Source: JAKVAV01 sp964651785 | GTDB lineage: Bacteria; Bacteroidota; Bacteroidia; Flavobacteriales_D; Cryomorphaceae | Reading direction: 5' to 3' | Assembly (NCBI GenBank): GCA_964651785.1 | Contig: CAZYWJ010000009.1 | Span: 17,318 to 81,317, forward strand | DNA: 64,000 nucleotides | Shown: positions 42,749-52,708 of the stretch, piece after piece | Numbering within the stretch: position 1 is the stretch's first letter | Layout of the letters: every line of letters starts with the position of its first letter | Program-made: the position numbers and the translations under genes | The notes under the pieces: generated by a model | Database searches by the model: none | Told to the model about the DNA's origin: nothing | The model's input: the letters and a program-made list of their open reading frames with translations, nothing else

Positions 42749-44848
42749 ATGAAAAAATTTCTAGCGGTTGTTTTTACAACTTTGGCCTTGACAGGATTAG
42801 CCCAAAACTCTGAAGAGAGCAGGGTGAAGTGCCACACCTACGAAATGCAGAATAAGCTATTTGAAGCTAATCCCGCTCTAAAGGAAAGTGCTGATTTGCT
42901 GAAGGCTGAAATGCTAAAGAGGGCGAAGCAGTTTGAAAAATCCGGATTTCCTAAAGACGATGATCCGTTTATTATTCCGGTGGTTTTTCATGTGATTCAC
43001 GAGTACGGCCCTGAGAATATTTCTATGGCTCAAATAGAAAATGCCGTGCAAGTGATGACGGACGATTTCAACGCTAATAATTTTGCAATTAATAGTGTTC
43101 AGGATGCCTTTGAGGGAATTGTCGGAAATGTCGGGATAGAATTTCGACTGGCAAAAATTGACCCTCAAGGGAATTGCACAAATGGTATTGTACGCACCGT
43201 AAGTAGCTTGACCAACTCCGGTGGTGAGAATCTAAAAGAGATTAGTCCCATCTGGGACAGATCCAAATACCTTAATATTTGGGTTTGCAAGAATATAGCC
43301 AGTGGTGCAGCAGGCTACACTTATTACCCGAGTACATTGGCGGGTTCTTTCGGCGAGACGAATGATGGCATAGTAGTTAGGTATGACTATGTTGGTAATA
43401 TCGGTGAGAGCAATTTAGGCAGATCTCAAACCCTCACACACGAAGTCGGTCACTGGATAGATTTGCCGCATTTATGGGGAAGTACCAACGAACCAAATGT
43501 CGAAACGAATTGCGATACCGATGATGGGGTTGAAGACACACCAAATACGATTGGCTGGACTTCGTGTCAACTTCTGGGAGAATCATGTGGAAGCCACGAT
43601 AACGTGGAAAATTTTATGGAGTATTCATTTTGTGGAAAAATGTTTACCGAAGGACAAAGGATAAGGATGTTGGCTGCGTTGACATCATCTGTGGCGGAAC
43701 GTGAAAACCTATGGACTGAAGAAAATTTGGCAGCTACGGGGGTAAGCCTTGAGCAGGAGCTTTGTGAAGTAAATTTTTATTCCGACCGACATTCGGTCTG
43801 CATCGGAGAAACAATCAATTTCACCGATGAATCTTATTCGGGTATTGCCAATAGGTTATGGATCTTTGAGGGAGGAAGTCCCGCTACGGCACAAAGTGTC
43901 AATCCGAGCGTAGTGTACTCTACGCCGGGTGTTTACAGCGTAAGTATCGCAATAACTGACAGTGCCGGTAATCAAATGACTGAAGTCAAAGATGCTATGA
44001 TCGAAGTTCTGGACACGGCTGCCCTGAGTTTTCCCTACAGTCAAGATTTTTCTTCCATAGATGAATTCTCAGATTTGGAAGATGGCTCACTGCGGACTGA
44101 AAACCTTTTTGGACCCGACGTATGGGAGATAAGCACGGAGGTCGGTTATAACGATGATCGTTCGGCAGTGTTTAAAGCTAATGAGGCAGAGCAATCTACA
44201 ATCGTCAAAACAGCGTTTGTTTCAAAAACGTTTCAAATGAGTGAAGTAGGAGATCTTCCGATTTTGTCGTTCAAACGAGCCGGCGCCGCAAGTTCCGCGA
44301 ACAGTGAGGGAGAACTTTGGGTATTTATTTCAAAGAATTGTGGTGATTTGTGGAGCCCCCGGAAAATTTATGATGATGGTGATGCCTATACAACGGATGA
44401 AATTTTCCCCGGTAGCTATATTCCTGAAGCAGAGGATTGGATAACCATCGAAATCGATAATATCGTTCCTGTATTTCAAAATGAAGAATTCAGATTTCGC
44501 TTTGAGTATAGAGGGACCAATGGGGGGACGATTTACATTGATGACATTAACTTATTCGATGGAACTACCTTAAATACAGCCTTTCAATCAGCAGAAGAGT
44601 TGCGCTTCGCCATGTATCCTAATCCTGCTTCCGGCTTGGTTACACTGAAGTTTCCGACTGATGCGACAAAAATCGATCAAGTGCTTTTAAGAGATCTGTC
44701 GGGTCGGGTAGTGTTTCAACAAAATCATTCAAATGCTGGTCGCGTGAGTGATCTGCATATCGATCTTAGCCGCATTTCGTCAGGAATTTATTTAGTAGAA
44801 GTGAGAGGAGAGGAAGGCGCTTCTGCTAAAAAATTGGTAATTGACTAA
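42749..44848 (+). CDS. Secreted M43-type metalloprotease, tandem paralogue
   Basis: A 699-residue paralogue of the preceding gene with the same order: signal peptide (to about 18), propeptide with one cysteine (VKCHTY), M43 domain with HEVGHWIDLPH at 231-241 and Met-turn NFMEYS, PKD domain (LWIFEGGSPATAQSVNPSVV), MAM/jelly-roll-like region, and T9SS tail (MYPNPASGLVTL to AKKLVID). The residue after HExxHxx is Asp instead of Gly. The two genes are clearly a tandem duplication that has since diverged. Possible roles are protein degradation outside the cell or processing of surface proteins; both are inference. Confidence 0.92.
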   Translation: MKKFLAVVFTTLALTGLAQNSEESRVKCHTYEMQNKLFEANPALKESADLLKAEMLKRAKQFEKSGFPKDDDPFIIPVVFHVIHEYGPENISMAQIENAVQVMTDDFNANNFAINSVQDAFEGIVGNVGIEFRLAKIDPQGNCTNGIVRTVSSLTNSGGENLKEISPIWDRSKYLNIWVCKNIASGAAGYTYYPSTLAGSFGETNDGIVVRYDYVGNIGESNLGRSQTLTHEVGHWIDLPHLWGSTNEPNVETNCDTDDGVEDTPNTIGWTSCQLLGESCGSHDNVENFMEYSFCGKMFTEGQRIRMLAALTSSVAERENLWTEENLAATGVSLEQELCEVNFYSDRHSVCIGETINFTDESYSGIANRLWIFEGGSPATAQSVNPSVVYSTPGVYSVSIAITDSAGNQMTEVKDAMIEVLDTAALSFPYSQDFSSIDEFSDLEDGSLRTENLFGPDVWEISTEVGYNDDRSAVFKANEAEQSTIVKTAFVSKTFQMSEVGDLPILSFKRAGAASSANSEGELWVFISKNCGDLWSPRKIYDDGDAYTTDEIFPGSYIPEAEDWITIEIDNIVPVFQNEEFRFRFEYRGTNGGTIYIDDINLFDGTTLNTAFQSAEELRFAMYPNPASGLVTLKFPTDATKIDQVLLRDLSGRVVFQQNHSNAGRVSDLHIDLSRISSGIYLVEVRGEEGASAKKLVID

Positions 44849-44856
44849 GCTAAGCG

Positions 44857-45285
44857 CTAATTGTCAATCTTCCTTCCCAACAATATGGCTACACAACCTT
44901 GTGGATTAATAGAGGTATCATCTTGTTGTGGAACCGTGATTCTTAGACCTAAAGTTCTGGTTCCTTCCAGTCTGAAATCAAAGTACTCACTGAACTCACG
45001 ATCGGCATTATCATAAATCAATTCGTCATTTTGATCGACAAGTTGAAATTGTACGTCCCCTAAAATCTCGTGACTGCAAACCAAAAGTCGATAATCTACG
45101 TCGCTGAAGAATGTCATGTCAACCTCGGCTACGTCTCCCGGAAAGAGTTTCACGGCATTGAAGCTTTCACCGGGAATAAAACCTTGCATGGCATCACCAC
45201 AATTGTTTTTAACGAATGATCGGCATTGGCCGAAAGCCATACTGGCCTGCATTGCTGCAAATAGGATAATAAATAGCTTTTTCAT
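44857..45285 (-). CDS. Exported protein of unknown function
   Basis: A 142-residue protein with a signal peptide (ending MAFGQC) and a compact beta-sandwich-like body with an acidic, calcium-loop-like composition (DVDYRLLVCSHEILGDVQFQL). Four cysteines in the mature part (CRSFVKNNC, LLVCS, PQGCVAIL) could form two disulfides. The cysteine after the signal has no lipobox leucine pattern, so it may be soluble. It lies 8 bases from the end of the convergent protease gene. Not recognised. Confidence 0.7.
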   Translation of the reverse strand: MKKLFIILFAAMQASMAFGQCRSFVKNNCGDAMQGFIPGESFNAVKLFPGDVAEVDMTFFSDVDYRLLVCSHEILGDVQFQLVDQNDELIYDNADREFSEYFDFRLEGTRTLGLRITVPQQDDTSINPQGCVAILLGRKIDN

Positions 45286-45305
45286 CTTAGGGGATAATTC
45301 CTTTG

Positions 45306-46214
45306 TTACACTTGTACGTATCCGTTTCGGATTTCTGATACGATTTTGGTGAGGTTCTCTAAGTCTTGTTCTGAAAATTTGATCTGCGTTTTACCGCCTA
45401 TCTGAGTTACACCGTCATCACCTTGAGTGATGGTATTTTTAGATTCCTCAATGATAACATTGCTATAAGCGTCTTCGATTTTTGATAGATCAGCTAAAAT
45501 CAGATCCAAGTTACCTGATCCGTTATAGCTGTTAACCAGAGCAATCAAATTGGTCAAAGAAATTTTTTGCTCAGCTAAGCGCTCTATTAATTTCGGATTT
45601 TCAGTTTCACTGTTGGTGGCTATTTGGGTTCCCAAATAAAGTCCTTCAACCCATCCGGCTGCAATGATCATTGCTGAAATGTGGTCACGATCATTTTCTT
45701 TCAAATAAGAGTCGAGGTTGTAGTAAGTATCAGAAATGATGGTAAGAAGCGAATCGCGATTGTCCACATTCATCTCCATTCTTTCGATCACTTCATCGTT
45801 GAAGGCTTTACTTAATCCTAATTTGTCAGCCAATTTTTTCGTACAGCTGAGGTAAAGGATTGATTCCTGATTTTGATTGAAAATGCTGGCATAACTCAGG
45901 TCAGCACCATATACACCCAAGTTCAGCGCTTGCTTGCGTGCAGATGAGTACTCATTTACATTTCTGACCTTATTGAGGTAATCTGCGTCATAGCGAGCGC
46001 CGGATTTTTTCAGAATGGCTGCCATATCTAAGGGAGATGGTACGGAGTGAAGAATTTCTTTCACTTTTGAAACGCTCTCCTGCGAATCATCATCACCTTT
46101 TTCTTCAGATACTTTCGCATTGGTGATGCTGTCATCTGTAACCGTACTCTCCGTACAAGACCACATGGCTAGAGAGGATAATGCGATGGCGGCCGGGAAT
46201 AGTTTAATTTTCAT
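45306..46214 (-). CDS. Lipoprotein of unknown function
   Basis: A 302-residue lipoprotein. Lipobox LAMWSC (lipid cysteine near residue 20) is followed by a Ser/Asp/Glu-rich linker and a helical domain of about 230 residues with no recognised motif. ATG 46214 gives the signal peptide directly; the frame extends upstream to 46265 without need. Promoter TTG-N17-TAAATTTG at 46238-46265 supports this start. It ends 20 bases before the gene at 45285 and may be co-transcribed with it. Function unknown. Confidence 0.78.
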   Translation of the reverse strand: MKIKLFPAAIALSSLAMWSCTESTVTDDSITNAKVSEEKGDDDSQESVSKVKEILHSVPSPLDMAAILKKSGARYDADYLNKVRNVNEYSSARKQALNLGVYGADLSYASIFNQNQESILYLSCTKKLADKLGLSKAFNDEVIERMEMNVDNRDSLLTIISDTYYNLDSYLKENDRDHISAMIIAAGWVEGLYLGTQIATNSETENPKLIERLAEQKISLTNLIALVNSYNGSGNLDLILADLSKIEDAYSNVIIEESKNTITQGDDGVTQIGGKTQIKFSEQDLENLTKIVSEIRNGYVQV

Positions 46215-46237
46215 CAGTTTAAAATAAGGGGTGTAAA

Positions 46238-46265
46238 CAAATTTAAGCTTACATCGATCATTCAA
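46238..46265 (-). promoter_or_regulatory. Promoter TTG-N17-TAAATTTG for lipoprotein gene
   Basis: On the minus strand, TTG at 46265-46263 and TAAATTTG at 46245-46238, 17 bases apart, 23 bases before ATG 46214. Confidence 0.7.
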
Positions 46266-46342
46266 GGTTTTAATTCCCTTGAACGATTAACAAAATACTG
46301 TTGAGCCTGTGTACCGAATTCGGGCAGGAAAGGTTTCAATTC

Positions 46343-49123
46343 TTAGTGTGCTTCGAGCCAATTCTCTCCGGTATCCATATCCACCTTCATCGGCACGCTT
46401 AAACCACTAAATGCACTCATCATTTCTTTTTCCACGATGGGCTTAATGATGTCAAGCTCACTCCTCAGCGCATCGAAAACCAATTCATCGTGAACTTGCA
46501 GAATCATCTTTGACTTAAAATCTCTCCTTTTAAAAACTTCATCGATTCGGACCATGGCAACTTTGATCATATCAGCAGCAGATCCTTGAATTGGAGCGTT
46601 AATGGCATTTCTTTCGGCAAAGCCTCTTACCGTCGGGTTTCTTCCATTTATATCTTTGAGGTAGCGTCGGCGCTTTAGAATGGTCTCCACATACCCGTGC
46701 TCTCTCGCAAAAGCAATGCTTTCATCCATATAGGCCTTAATGCCCGGGTATTTGGCAAAGTAGTTTTTGATAAGGTCAGAAGCCTCGGCACGGCTGACAT
46801 TTATTCGCTGCGAAAGTCCAAAAGCGGAAATGCCGTAAATAATTCCGAAGTTGACCACTTTCGCTTTGCTTCGCATTTCACGCGTTACTTCTTCGGGTTC
46901 TACATCAAAAACTTTGGCCGCGGTAGCCGCGTGAATGTCTTCCCCTTCGTTAAAGGCCTTTACCATAGCTTCATCTTGACTGAGGTGAGCTATTAGCCTT
47001 AGTTCTATTTGTGAATAGTCCGCCGCGAAGATGATATGCTCTTCATCCGTTGGAATAAAAGCTTCTCTTGTTCTTCTTCCCAATTCCGTTCGAATTGGGA
47101 TGTTTTGCAGGTTTGGATTTTGAGAACTCAGCCTGCCCGTAGCAGCTACCGCCTGCATGTAAGTCGTATGTATGCGTTCGCTCTTAGGATTGATTAGCTC
47201 AGGCAGCGCATCCACATACGTGCTTTTGAGTTTCACCACTTGGCGATATTCCAAGAGCTTGGAAACGATAGGTTGTTCGTGCTCGTATTTCAGCAGCGTC
47301 TCTTCGTTGGTGCTGTATTGGCCTGATTTAGTTTTCTTTGGTTTGGGATCTATTTTGAGTTCCTCGAAAAGAATGACTCCCAGCTGCTTTGGGCTGCCAA
47401 TATTAAATTCTTGCCCCGCCAATTCATAAACCTCCTTTTCTAAATTGACAATTATTCTTTCCAATTCTTTGGAGAAATTGCTGAGTGCTTCACGGTCGAT
47501 TTTCACTCCCGCAAATTCCATCCTGGCCAATACGGAAACCAGCGGCATCTCTACTTCATAAAATAGCTTTTTCAACTCATCGGATTCTTCAACTTTCTCT
47601 TTGAAAAGTTTGTAAAGACGATAGGTGATATCGGCATCTTCATTGGCGTAGGGAGCAGCGTCCTCTATAGGAATATCGCGCATGCTCTTTTGGTTTTTGC
47701 CTTTTTTTCCAATGAGTGCTTCAATGGAAATGGGACGATAGCCCAAATAGGTCTCCGACAGCTCATCCATATTGTGCTTCATGTCGGGATTGATGAGGTA
47801 ATGCGCAATCATCGTATCGAAGATCGGTCCCAATACCTCCATGTCGTACCACTTCAAAACCGTGATATCGTACTTGAGGTTATGTCCGATTTTCAGCACT
47901 TGATTATTTTCAAAGAAAGGTTTGAATTCTTTGAGAATAAATTTTGCGCCGGCTTGATTTTCGGGAATGGGGACGTAGTATGCTTCGCCTTCTTTCCAAG
48001 AGAAGGACATGCCCACCAATTCGCAATTATTGGCATCCACCGAAGTCGTTTCCGTATCAAAACAAACTTCTTTCTGTTTCATCAGGTTTTTGAGAAACGT
48101 GCTTCGTTTGTCCTTGGTTTCAATCAAGTTGTAATTGACTTTTTCAGGATCAAAAACTTCCATGGTCGTTGCGGTCTCTTCACTCCCGACTGAGACTCCT
48201 CCTCCGCCGAACAGATCCATCTGATCTCCGCTCGAAGCCATTTTTTCACCTAAAATCCTTTCGGACATGGTACGGAATTCCAGATCAGCAAAAATTTCAC
48301 GAAGCGCATCGCGATCGGGTTCTTCCAAGATTACTTCATCCGCTTTGAAATCTATTGGCACATCGCAAATAATGGTGGCCAATTCTTTGGAAAGTAAAGC
48401 TTGTTCTTTGTTTTCCTGAACTCTTTCCTTGAGCTTCCCTTTCAGTTCATGAGAATGTTCTATCACTCCCTCTACGCTCCCGTAATCGGCTATGAGTTTG
48501 GTGGCTGTTTTCGGTCCGACTCCGGGCACTCCCGGAATATTGTCTACGCTATCTCCTTGGAGCCCCAAAATGTCGATAACCTGCTCAGGTCGCTCAATAC
48601 CAAACTTCTCACAGATTTCTTTAATACCCCATATTTCATTGGGATTACCTTGCCTTCCCGGCTTGAGCATCTTTACATGTTCGGTTACCAATTGCCCGAA
48701 ATCCTTGTCAGGTGTCACCATGAAGACATCAAATCCTTCTTTTTCTGCTTGTCGCGAAATGGTGCCTACAATATCATCTGCCTCAAATCCTTCTTTTTCC
48801 AAAATGGGTATCCGAAAACCTTGAATGATTTTTCGGATGTAGGGTATGGCCAATTTGATATCATTCGGAGTCTCCTCTCGATTGGCTTTATATTCTGCAA
48901 AGGTTTCATTTCTGAACACATCTCCGGGAATGTCAAAAGCTACGGCGATATGTGTAGGTTGGTAATTTTTGATGATGTCATTCAGCGTATTGGTAAAACC
49001 AAACATAGCCGAAGTGTTCATCCCTTTTGAATTAACACGCGGGTTGCGGATAAAAGCATAATAGGCTCTGTAGATCAGAGCGTAAGCGTCGAGAAGATAT
49101 AGTGTGGGTCTTTTTTGGCTCAT
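46343..49123 (-). CDS. polA: DNA polymerase I
   Basis: A 926-residue PolA with all three domains. The 5'-3' exonuclease has LLDAYALIYRAYYAF and GFEADDIVGT. The 3'-5' proofreading domain keeps its catalytic acids (CFDTETTS, GHNLKYD, NEDADITY), unlike many Gram-positive polymerases. The polymerase domain has ADYSQIELRLIAHL, the O-helix RSKAKVVNFGIIYG, and QVHDELVFD. ATG 49123 (MSQKRPTLYLLDA) was chosen; an in-frame extension to 49153 is not conserved. It lies downstream of cysS with 53 bases between. Confidence 0.97.
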   Translation of the reverse strand: MSQKRPTLYLLDAYALIYRAYYAFIRNPRVNSKGMNTSAMFGFTNTLNDIIKNYQPTHIAVAFDIPGDVFRNETFAEYKANREETPNDIKLAIPYIRKIIQGFRIPILEKEGFEADDIVGTISRQAEKEGFDVFMVTPDKDFGQLVTEHVKMLKPGRQGNPNEIWGIKEICEKFGIERPEQVIDILGLQGDSVDNIPGVPGVGPKTATKLIADYGSVEGVIEHSHELKGKLKERVQENKEQALLSKELATIICDVPIDFKADEVILEEPDRDALREIFADLEFRTMSERILGEKMASSGDQMDLFGGGGVSVGSEETATTMEVFDPEKVNYNLIETKDKRSTFLKNLMKQKEVCFDTETTSVDANNCELVGMSFSWKEGEAYYVPIPENQAGAKFILKEFKPFFENNQVLKIGHNLKYDITVLKWYDMEVLGPIFDTMIAHYLINPDMKHNMDELSETYLGYRPISIEALIGKKGKNQKSMRDIPIEDAAPYANEDADITYRLYKLFKEKVEESDELKKLFYEVEMPLVSVLARMEFAGVKIDREALSNFSKELERIIVNLEKEVYELAGQEFNIGSPKQLGVILFEELKIDPKPKKTKSGQYSTNEETLLKYEHEQPIVSKLLEYRQVVKLKSTYVDALPELINPKSERIHTTYMQAVAATGRLSSQNPNLQNIPIRTELGRRTREAFIPTDEEHIIFAADYSQIELRLIAHLSQDEAMVKAFNEGEDIHAATAAKVFDVEPEEVTREMRSKAKVVNFGIIYGISAFGLSQRINVSRAEASDLIKNYFAKYPGIKAYMDESIAFAREHGYVETILKRRRYLKDINGRNPTVRGFAERNAINAPIQGSAADMIKVAMVRIDEVFKRRDFKSKMILQVHDELVFDALRSELDIIKPIVEKEMMSAFSGLSVPMKVDMDTGENWLEAH

Positions 49124-49176
49124 CGGAAATAATTGAAGGCTTCGAATATACACAAAGCCCTTCCCTAAGCCATAAA

Positions 49177-50649
49177 TTATCCGATATCGTAGGTAGTTCC
49201 TTCCGGTGAATCTTTCAACACCACACCTAATTTTGAAAGCTCGTTTCTGATTTGATCAGCGGTAGTAAAGTCCTTATTGAGCTTTGCCGATTGACGAAGT
49301 TTAATGATCAGATCCATCAGACCACCCGTGATTTCACTATCTGCTTTCGACTCATCGGCTTCATTTCTAAACCCCAGAACATCAAAAATGTAGGAATCAA
49401 AAAGTGACTTTAATTTCTCTAAATCCTCTTTCGTAATCGTTTCTTTTCCACTCTCAATGAGGTTGATCATCTTCACTCCTTCGAAAAGGTGAGATAGTAA
49501 AATAGGTGTGTTGAAATCATCATTCATTGCAACCTTGCATTTCGTTTCCAGCTCTGCAAGTTGTATCGAGCTCGAATCAGAAGCAGAGAGTTCTTGCATC
49601 CGATTGTATCCTTCCATCAAACGCTTAAACCCTTTTTCGGCTCCTCTCAACGCTTCATTCGAAAAATCAAGCGTACTCGAATAATGGCTTTGCAGCATAA
49701 AAAAGCGCACCGTCATCGGCGAATAGCCTTGCTCCAGCAATTTGTGATTTCCCGTAATCAATTCTTCAGGCGTAAAACCGTTTCCTTCACTCTTTGCCAT
49801 TTTCCGACCCTGAACCGTCAGCATATTGCCGTGCATCCAAATGCGCGGCCCGGCTTTTCCCGTTGCGCCAATGTTTTGCGCGATTTCGCAATCGTGATGG
49901 GGAAATTTTAAATCCATTCCTCCGCCGTGAATGTCAAACTCTTCACCCAAATATTTTCGACTCATGGCCGAGCATTCTAAATGCCAACCCGGAAAGCCTT
50001 CACCCCAAGGAGAAGGCCAGTACATAATATGGCCTTTCTCAGCCTTTTTCCAAATGGCGAAATCCAGCGGATCGCGTTTTTGGTCTTGACCATCCAGCGC
50101 ACGGGTGTTACTCTGAAGATCATCAATATTGCGTCCCGACAGCTTTCCGTAGCCCATCTCCGCATCAAATTTTCGCACGTCGAAATACACGGAACCATCC
50201 ACTACGTATCCGAAATCACGATCAATAATTTGTTTGATCATTTCGATTTGCTCGATTATATGTCCGGTAGCCGTAGGCTCAATAGAGGGTGGAAGAATAT
50301 TGAAAATGGACATGACGTCATGAAATCCATACGTATATTTCTGAACGACTTCCATGGGCTCAATCTGCTCGAGACGGGCCTTTTTCGCAATTTTATCTTC
50401 ACCTTGGTCAGCATCATCAGAGAGGTGTCCTACATCGGTGATGTTTCGCACGTAGCGCACTTTGTAGCCCAAATATTTCAGGTATCTGAAAACCACATCA
50501 AACGTTAGAAATGATCGAACATTTCCCAAGTGTACATCGCTGTATACGGTTGGTCCGCAGACGTAAAGTCCTACATGTGGTGGGTTGAGGGGCTCGAATT
50601 CAACTTTTTCCCTCGTAAGGGTATTGAAGATTTTGAGTTTGGATTCCAT
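49177..50649 (-). CDS. cysS: Cysteinyl-tRNA synthetase
   Basis: A 490-residue class I synthetase. HIGH-type motif SDVHLGNVRSF, zinc ligands in LYVCGPTVY, the HLECSAMS segment and the KMSKS-type KMAKSEGN are present. It charges tRNA-Cys in the cytoplasm. Full length, with 39 bases to the upstream MORN-repeat gene. Confidence 0.97.
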   Translation of the reverse strand: MESKLKIFNTLTREKVEFEPLNPPHVGLYVCGPTVYSDVHLGNVRSFLTFDVVFRYLKYLGYKVRYVRNITDVGHLSDDADQGEDKIAKKARLEQIEPMEVVQKYTYGFHDVMSIFNILPPSIEPTATGHIIEQIEMIKQIIDRDFGYVVDGSVYFDVRKFDAEMGYGKLSGRNIDDLQSNTRALDGQDQKRDPLDFAIWKKAEKGHIMYWPSPWGEGFPGWHLECSAMSRKYLGEEFDIHGGGMDLKFPHHDCEIAQNIGATGKAGPRIWMHGNMLTVQGRKMAKSEGNGFTPEELITGNHKLLEQGYSPMTVRFFMLQSHYSSTLDFSNEALRGAEKGFKRLMEGYNRMQELSASDSSSIQLAELETKCKVAMNDDFNTPILLSHLFEGVKMINLIESGKETITKEDLEKLKSLFDSYIFDVLGFRNEADESKADSEITGGLMDLIIKLRQSAKLNKDFTTADQIRNELSKLGVVLKDSPEGTTYDIG

Positions 50650-50688
50650 GCGGGGAAGTATAGCTTAATTGTTGGCGGCCAAAAGTAC

Positions 50689-51576
50689 TTATTTGTTGGC
50701 ATCTTCGAGAAGACCGTATCCTGCGAATCGTCCCTCTTGGTAAACCTCCACTTTCTTGAGATTTCCATTGGCATCGTATTTATACCATTTGCCATTCCAT
50801 AGCCGACCATCTTTAAACTCACCGGCTTGCGTTACTTGTTTTCGATGATTGTAAAGTTTGTTTTCACCCGACTTATCAAATCTTTCGATCTCAGCCGTTT
50901 TTGAGGCAGATGTTTCTTCAATTCTTTCGGGTACTACGGGGATATCGACTTTAGTGTATTCTTTGACAGCTTTAAATTCCTGAACCGAGCTTTCTTCTAC
51001 TTTTCCTTCGATAATATTTTTGCTCACCTTCGGATTTCCGTCAGGATAGAATGTTTTGTAAAATCCATGAGCTACACCTTCTTTCACTTCTACCGAAAGC
51101 TGAAGATTACCGTTGGGATAATAATAGTTCTGAACTCCGTTTCTCTTCCCGGCCATAGTGAAGGTAAAGTCCTGAGCAATTTTTCCGTTTTCGTGGTATC
51201 TTTTGAAAGCTTCTACATTCTTATTCCCCAACCAAGTTCCTTCTTCCTCAAGGTTGCCGTTCGGATAGTAAATTTTGTAAGGACCGCGGGGAATGTTGTT
51301 TTTATAAGTAATCTCATTCCGCAGAATGCCCGTGGGATAATATTTTTTCCAAACTCCTATCTTCTTATCGCTTTCGTAATGGCCTTCCTCTACTATTTGG
51401 TCGTCACGATAGCCATCCTCTAAAGACATGGCTCCCGAAATTTTCCAATAGCCTTGGCGCTTTCCATTTGCATCGACTGAGTTAATCTCTTCTCCTGCAA
51501 AGCAAGAGAATGACGAGATTAACACCAAAAGCAGTGTGCCGAAAATGTGTGAATACGGTATTTTGAGAGAGCGCAT
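50689..51576 (-). CDS. Exported MORN_2-repeat protein
   Basis: A 295-residue protein with a signal peptide (ending SCFAGEE) and five or six MORN_2 repeats of the YYPNGxLxxE/SxxxxG kind (for example KYYPTGILRNEITYKNNIPR and YYPNGNLQLSVEVKEGVAHG). An unrepeated linker (about 195-245) separates the last repeats. It resembles, and is longer than, the lipoprotein at 8088. Such proteins occur in many copies in Bacteroidota; the usual YwqK antitoxin label has no support here. Function unknown. Confidence 0.8.
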   Translation of the reverse strand: MRSLKIPYSHIFGTLLLVLISSFSCFAGEEINSVDANGKRQGYWKISGAMSLEDGYRDDQIVEEGHYESDKKIGVWKKYYPTGILRNEITYKNNIPRGPYKIYYPNGNLEEEGTWLGNKNVEAFKRYHENGKIAQDFTFTMAGKRNGVQNYYYPNGNLQLSVEVKEGVAHGFYKTFYPDGNPKVSKNIIEGKVEESSVQEFKAVKEYTKVDIPVVPERIEETSASKTAEIERFDKSGENKLYNHRKQVTQAGEFKDGRLWNGKWYKYDANGNLKKVEVYQEGRFAGYGLLEDANK

Positions 51577-51629
51577 AGCGTTTCCTTTTCAGGAATTGCT
51601 TACGCGAAATGAGCTAAAAAGTTTCTGAA

Positions 51630-52577
51630 TCAGACTACCTGCCTGAGATTGACCAACATGTCATTTACCAAGCTTTCCAGATCATAATCGGGCTTCCATC
51701 CCCAATCATTGCGAGCCATGCTATCATCCAAAGACGAAGGCCAACTTTTGGCAATTTTATCGCGGTAGTCAGGATTGTATGAAATGGTAAAATCGGGTAT
51801 CTCTTTGCGAATGGCTTCGCTAAGCGTTTTCGGGGTAAAAGAAACTCCTGAGATGTTGTATGAAGTTCGCAGCTTAATGTTCTCTTCGGGGGCATCCATT
51901 ATTTCCAAAATGGACTTAATGGCATCCGGCATATACATCATGGGCAGCTCCGCGTCTTCGCTTAAAAAGCATTCATAGTGGCCATTCTTAATGGCTTCGT
52001 GAAAGATGTGAACGGCATAATCAGTCGTGCCTCCGCCGGGAGCACTTTTGTAACCTACAATACCCGGAAAGCGCACGCTGCGAATATCGATACCGTAGCG
52101 CTTGTGATAATACTCGCACCAACTTTCGCCCGCCACTTTGGTGATTCCGTACACCGTGGTAGGTTCCATAATGGTGCGTTGAGGAGTATTGTCCTTAGGA
52201 GTGTGTGGTCCGAACACGGCGATGGAACTCGGCCAAAACATTCGTTTCACATTTTCTTCCCGACACAAATCGAGCACATTGCTCAAGCCGTTCATATTCA
52301 GCTCCCAACCTAAGGCGGGATTTTGCTCAGCCGTAGCCGATAGCAAAGCAGCCAAGAGGTAAATTTCCTTCACATCATTTTGACTGACTACCTCATAGAG
52401 TCGCTGTTTATCCAGAATGTTGAGTTTCTCAAAAGGACCTGCCATCAAAGCTTCAGGCGGTGAATCTTTAATGTCGGTGGCTATGACAGTATCCGTTCCG
52501 TAAATATCGCGTAGTTTGAGCGTCAGCTCAGTACCGATTTGACCGGCAGCGCCGATTACTAATATGTTTGAAGGCAT
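51630..52577 (-). CDS. L-threonine 3-dehydrogenase, SDR (epimerase-like) type
   Basis: A 315-residue extended SDR. Rossmann motif GAAGQIG, catalytic serine in WPSSIAVFG, and YGITK (catalytic Y and K) are present. The C-terminal YNISGVSFTPKTLSEAIRK and SWPSSLDDSMARNDWGW match the Bacteroidota/Flavobacterium type of NAD-dependent threonine dehydrogenase, which oxidises threonine to 2-amino-3-ketobutyrate. The ketobutyrate lyase kbl is not nearby. Divergent from hmgA. The assignment rests on the C-terminal signature. Confidence 0.85.
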   Translation of the reverse strand: MPSNILVIGAAGQIGTELTLKLRDIYGTDTVIATDIKDSPPEALMAGPFEKLNILDKQRLYEVVSQNDVKEIYLLAALLSATAEQNPALGWELNMNGLSNVLDLCREENVKRMFWPSSIAVFGPHTPKDNTPQRTIMEPTTVYGITKVAGESWCEYYHKRYGIDIRSVRFPGIVGYKSAPGGGTTDYAVHIFHEAIKNGHYECFLSEDAELPMMYMPDAIKSILEIMDAPEENIKLRTSYNISGVSFTPKTLSEAIRKEIPDFTISYNPDYRDKIAKSWPSSLDDSMARNDWGWKPDYDLESLVNDMLVNLRQVV

Positions 52578-52677
52578 CTGAAACTTGTTAGGTTGAGCGG
52601 CACAAATTTACACATTACTTAGCTGTCATCGGCTCCTTTCTTATTCTGCCAATCGGCTTCCGGTCCTTTTCATTTGG

Positions 52678-52685
52678 TATATTTG
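52678..52685 (+). promoter_or_regulatory. -7 box TATATTTG upstream of hmgA
   Basis: A perfect TAnnTTTG, 23 bases before the hmgA ATG. A TTC (not TTG) sits 17 bases upstream, giving a weak -33. Confidence 0.55.
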
Positions 52686-52708
52686 TAAACCAACTACTAA
52701 ACAGAATT

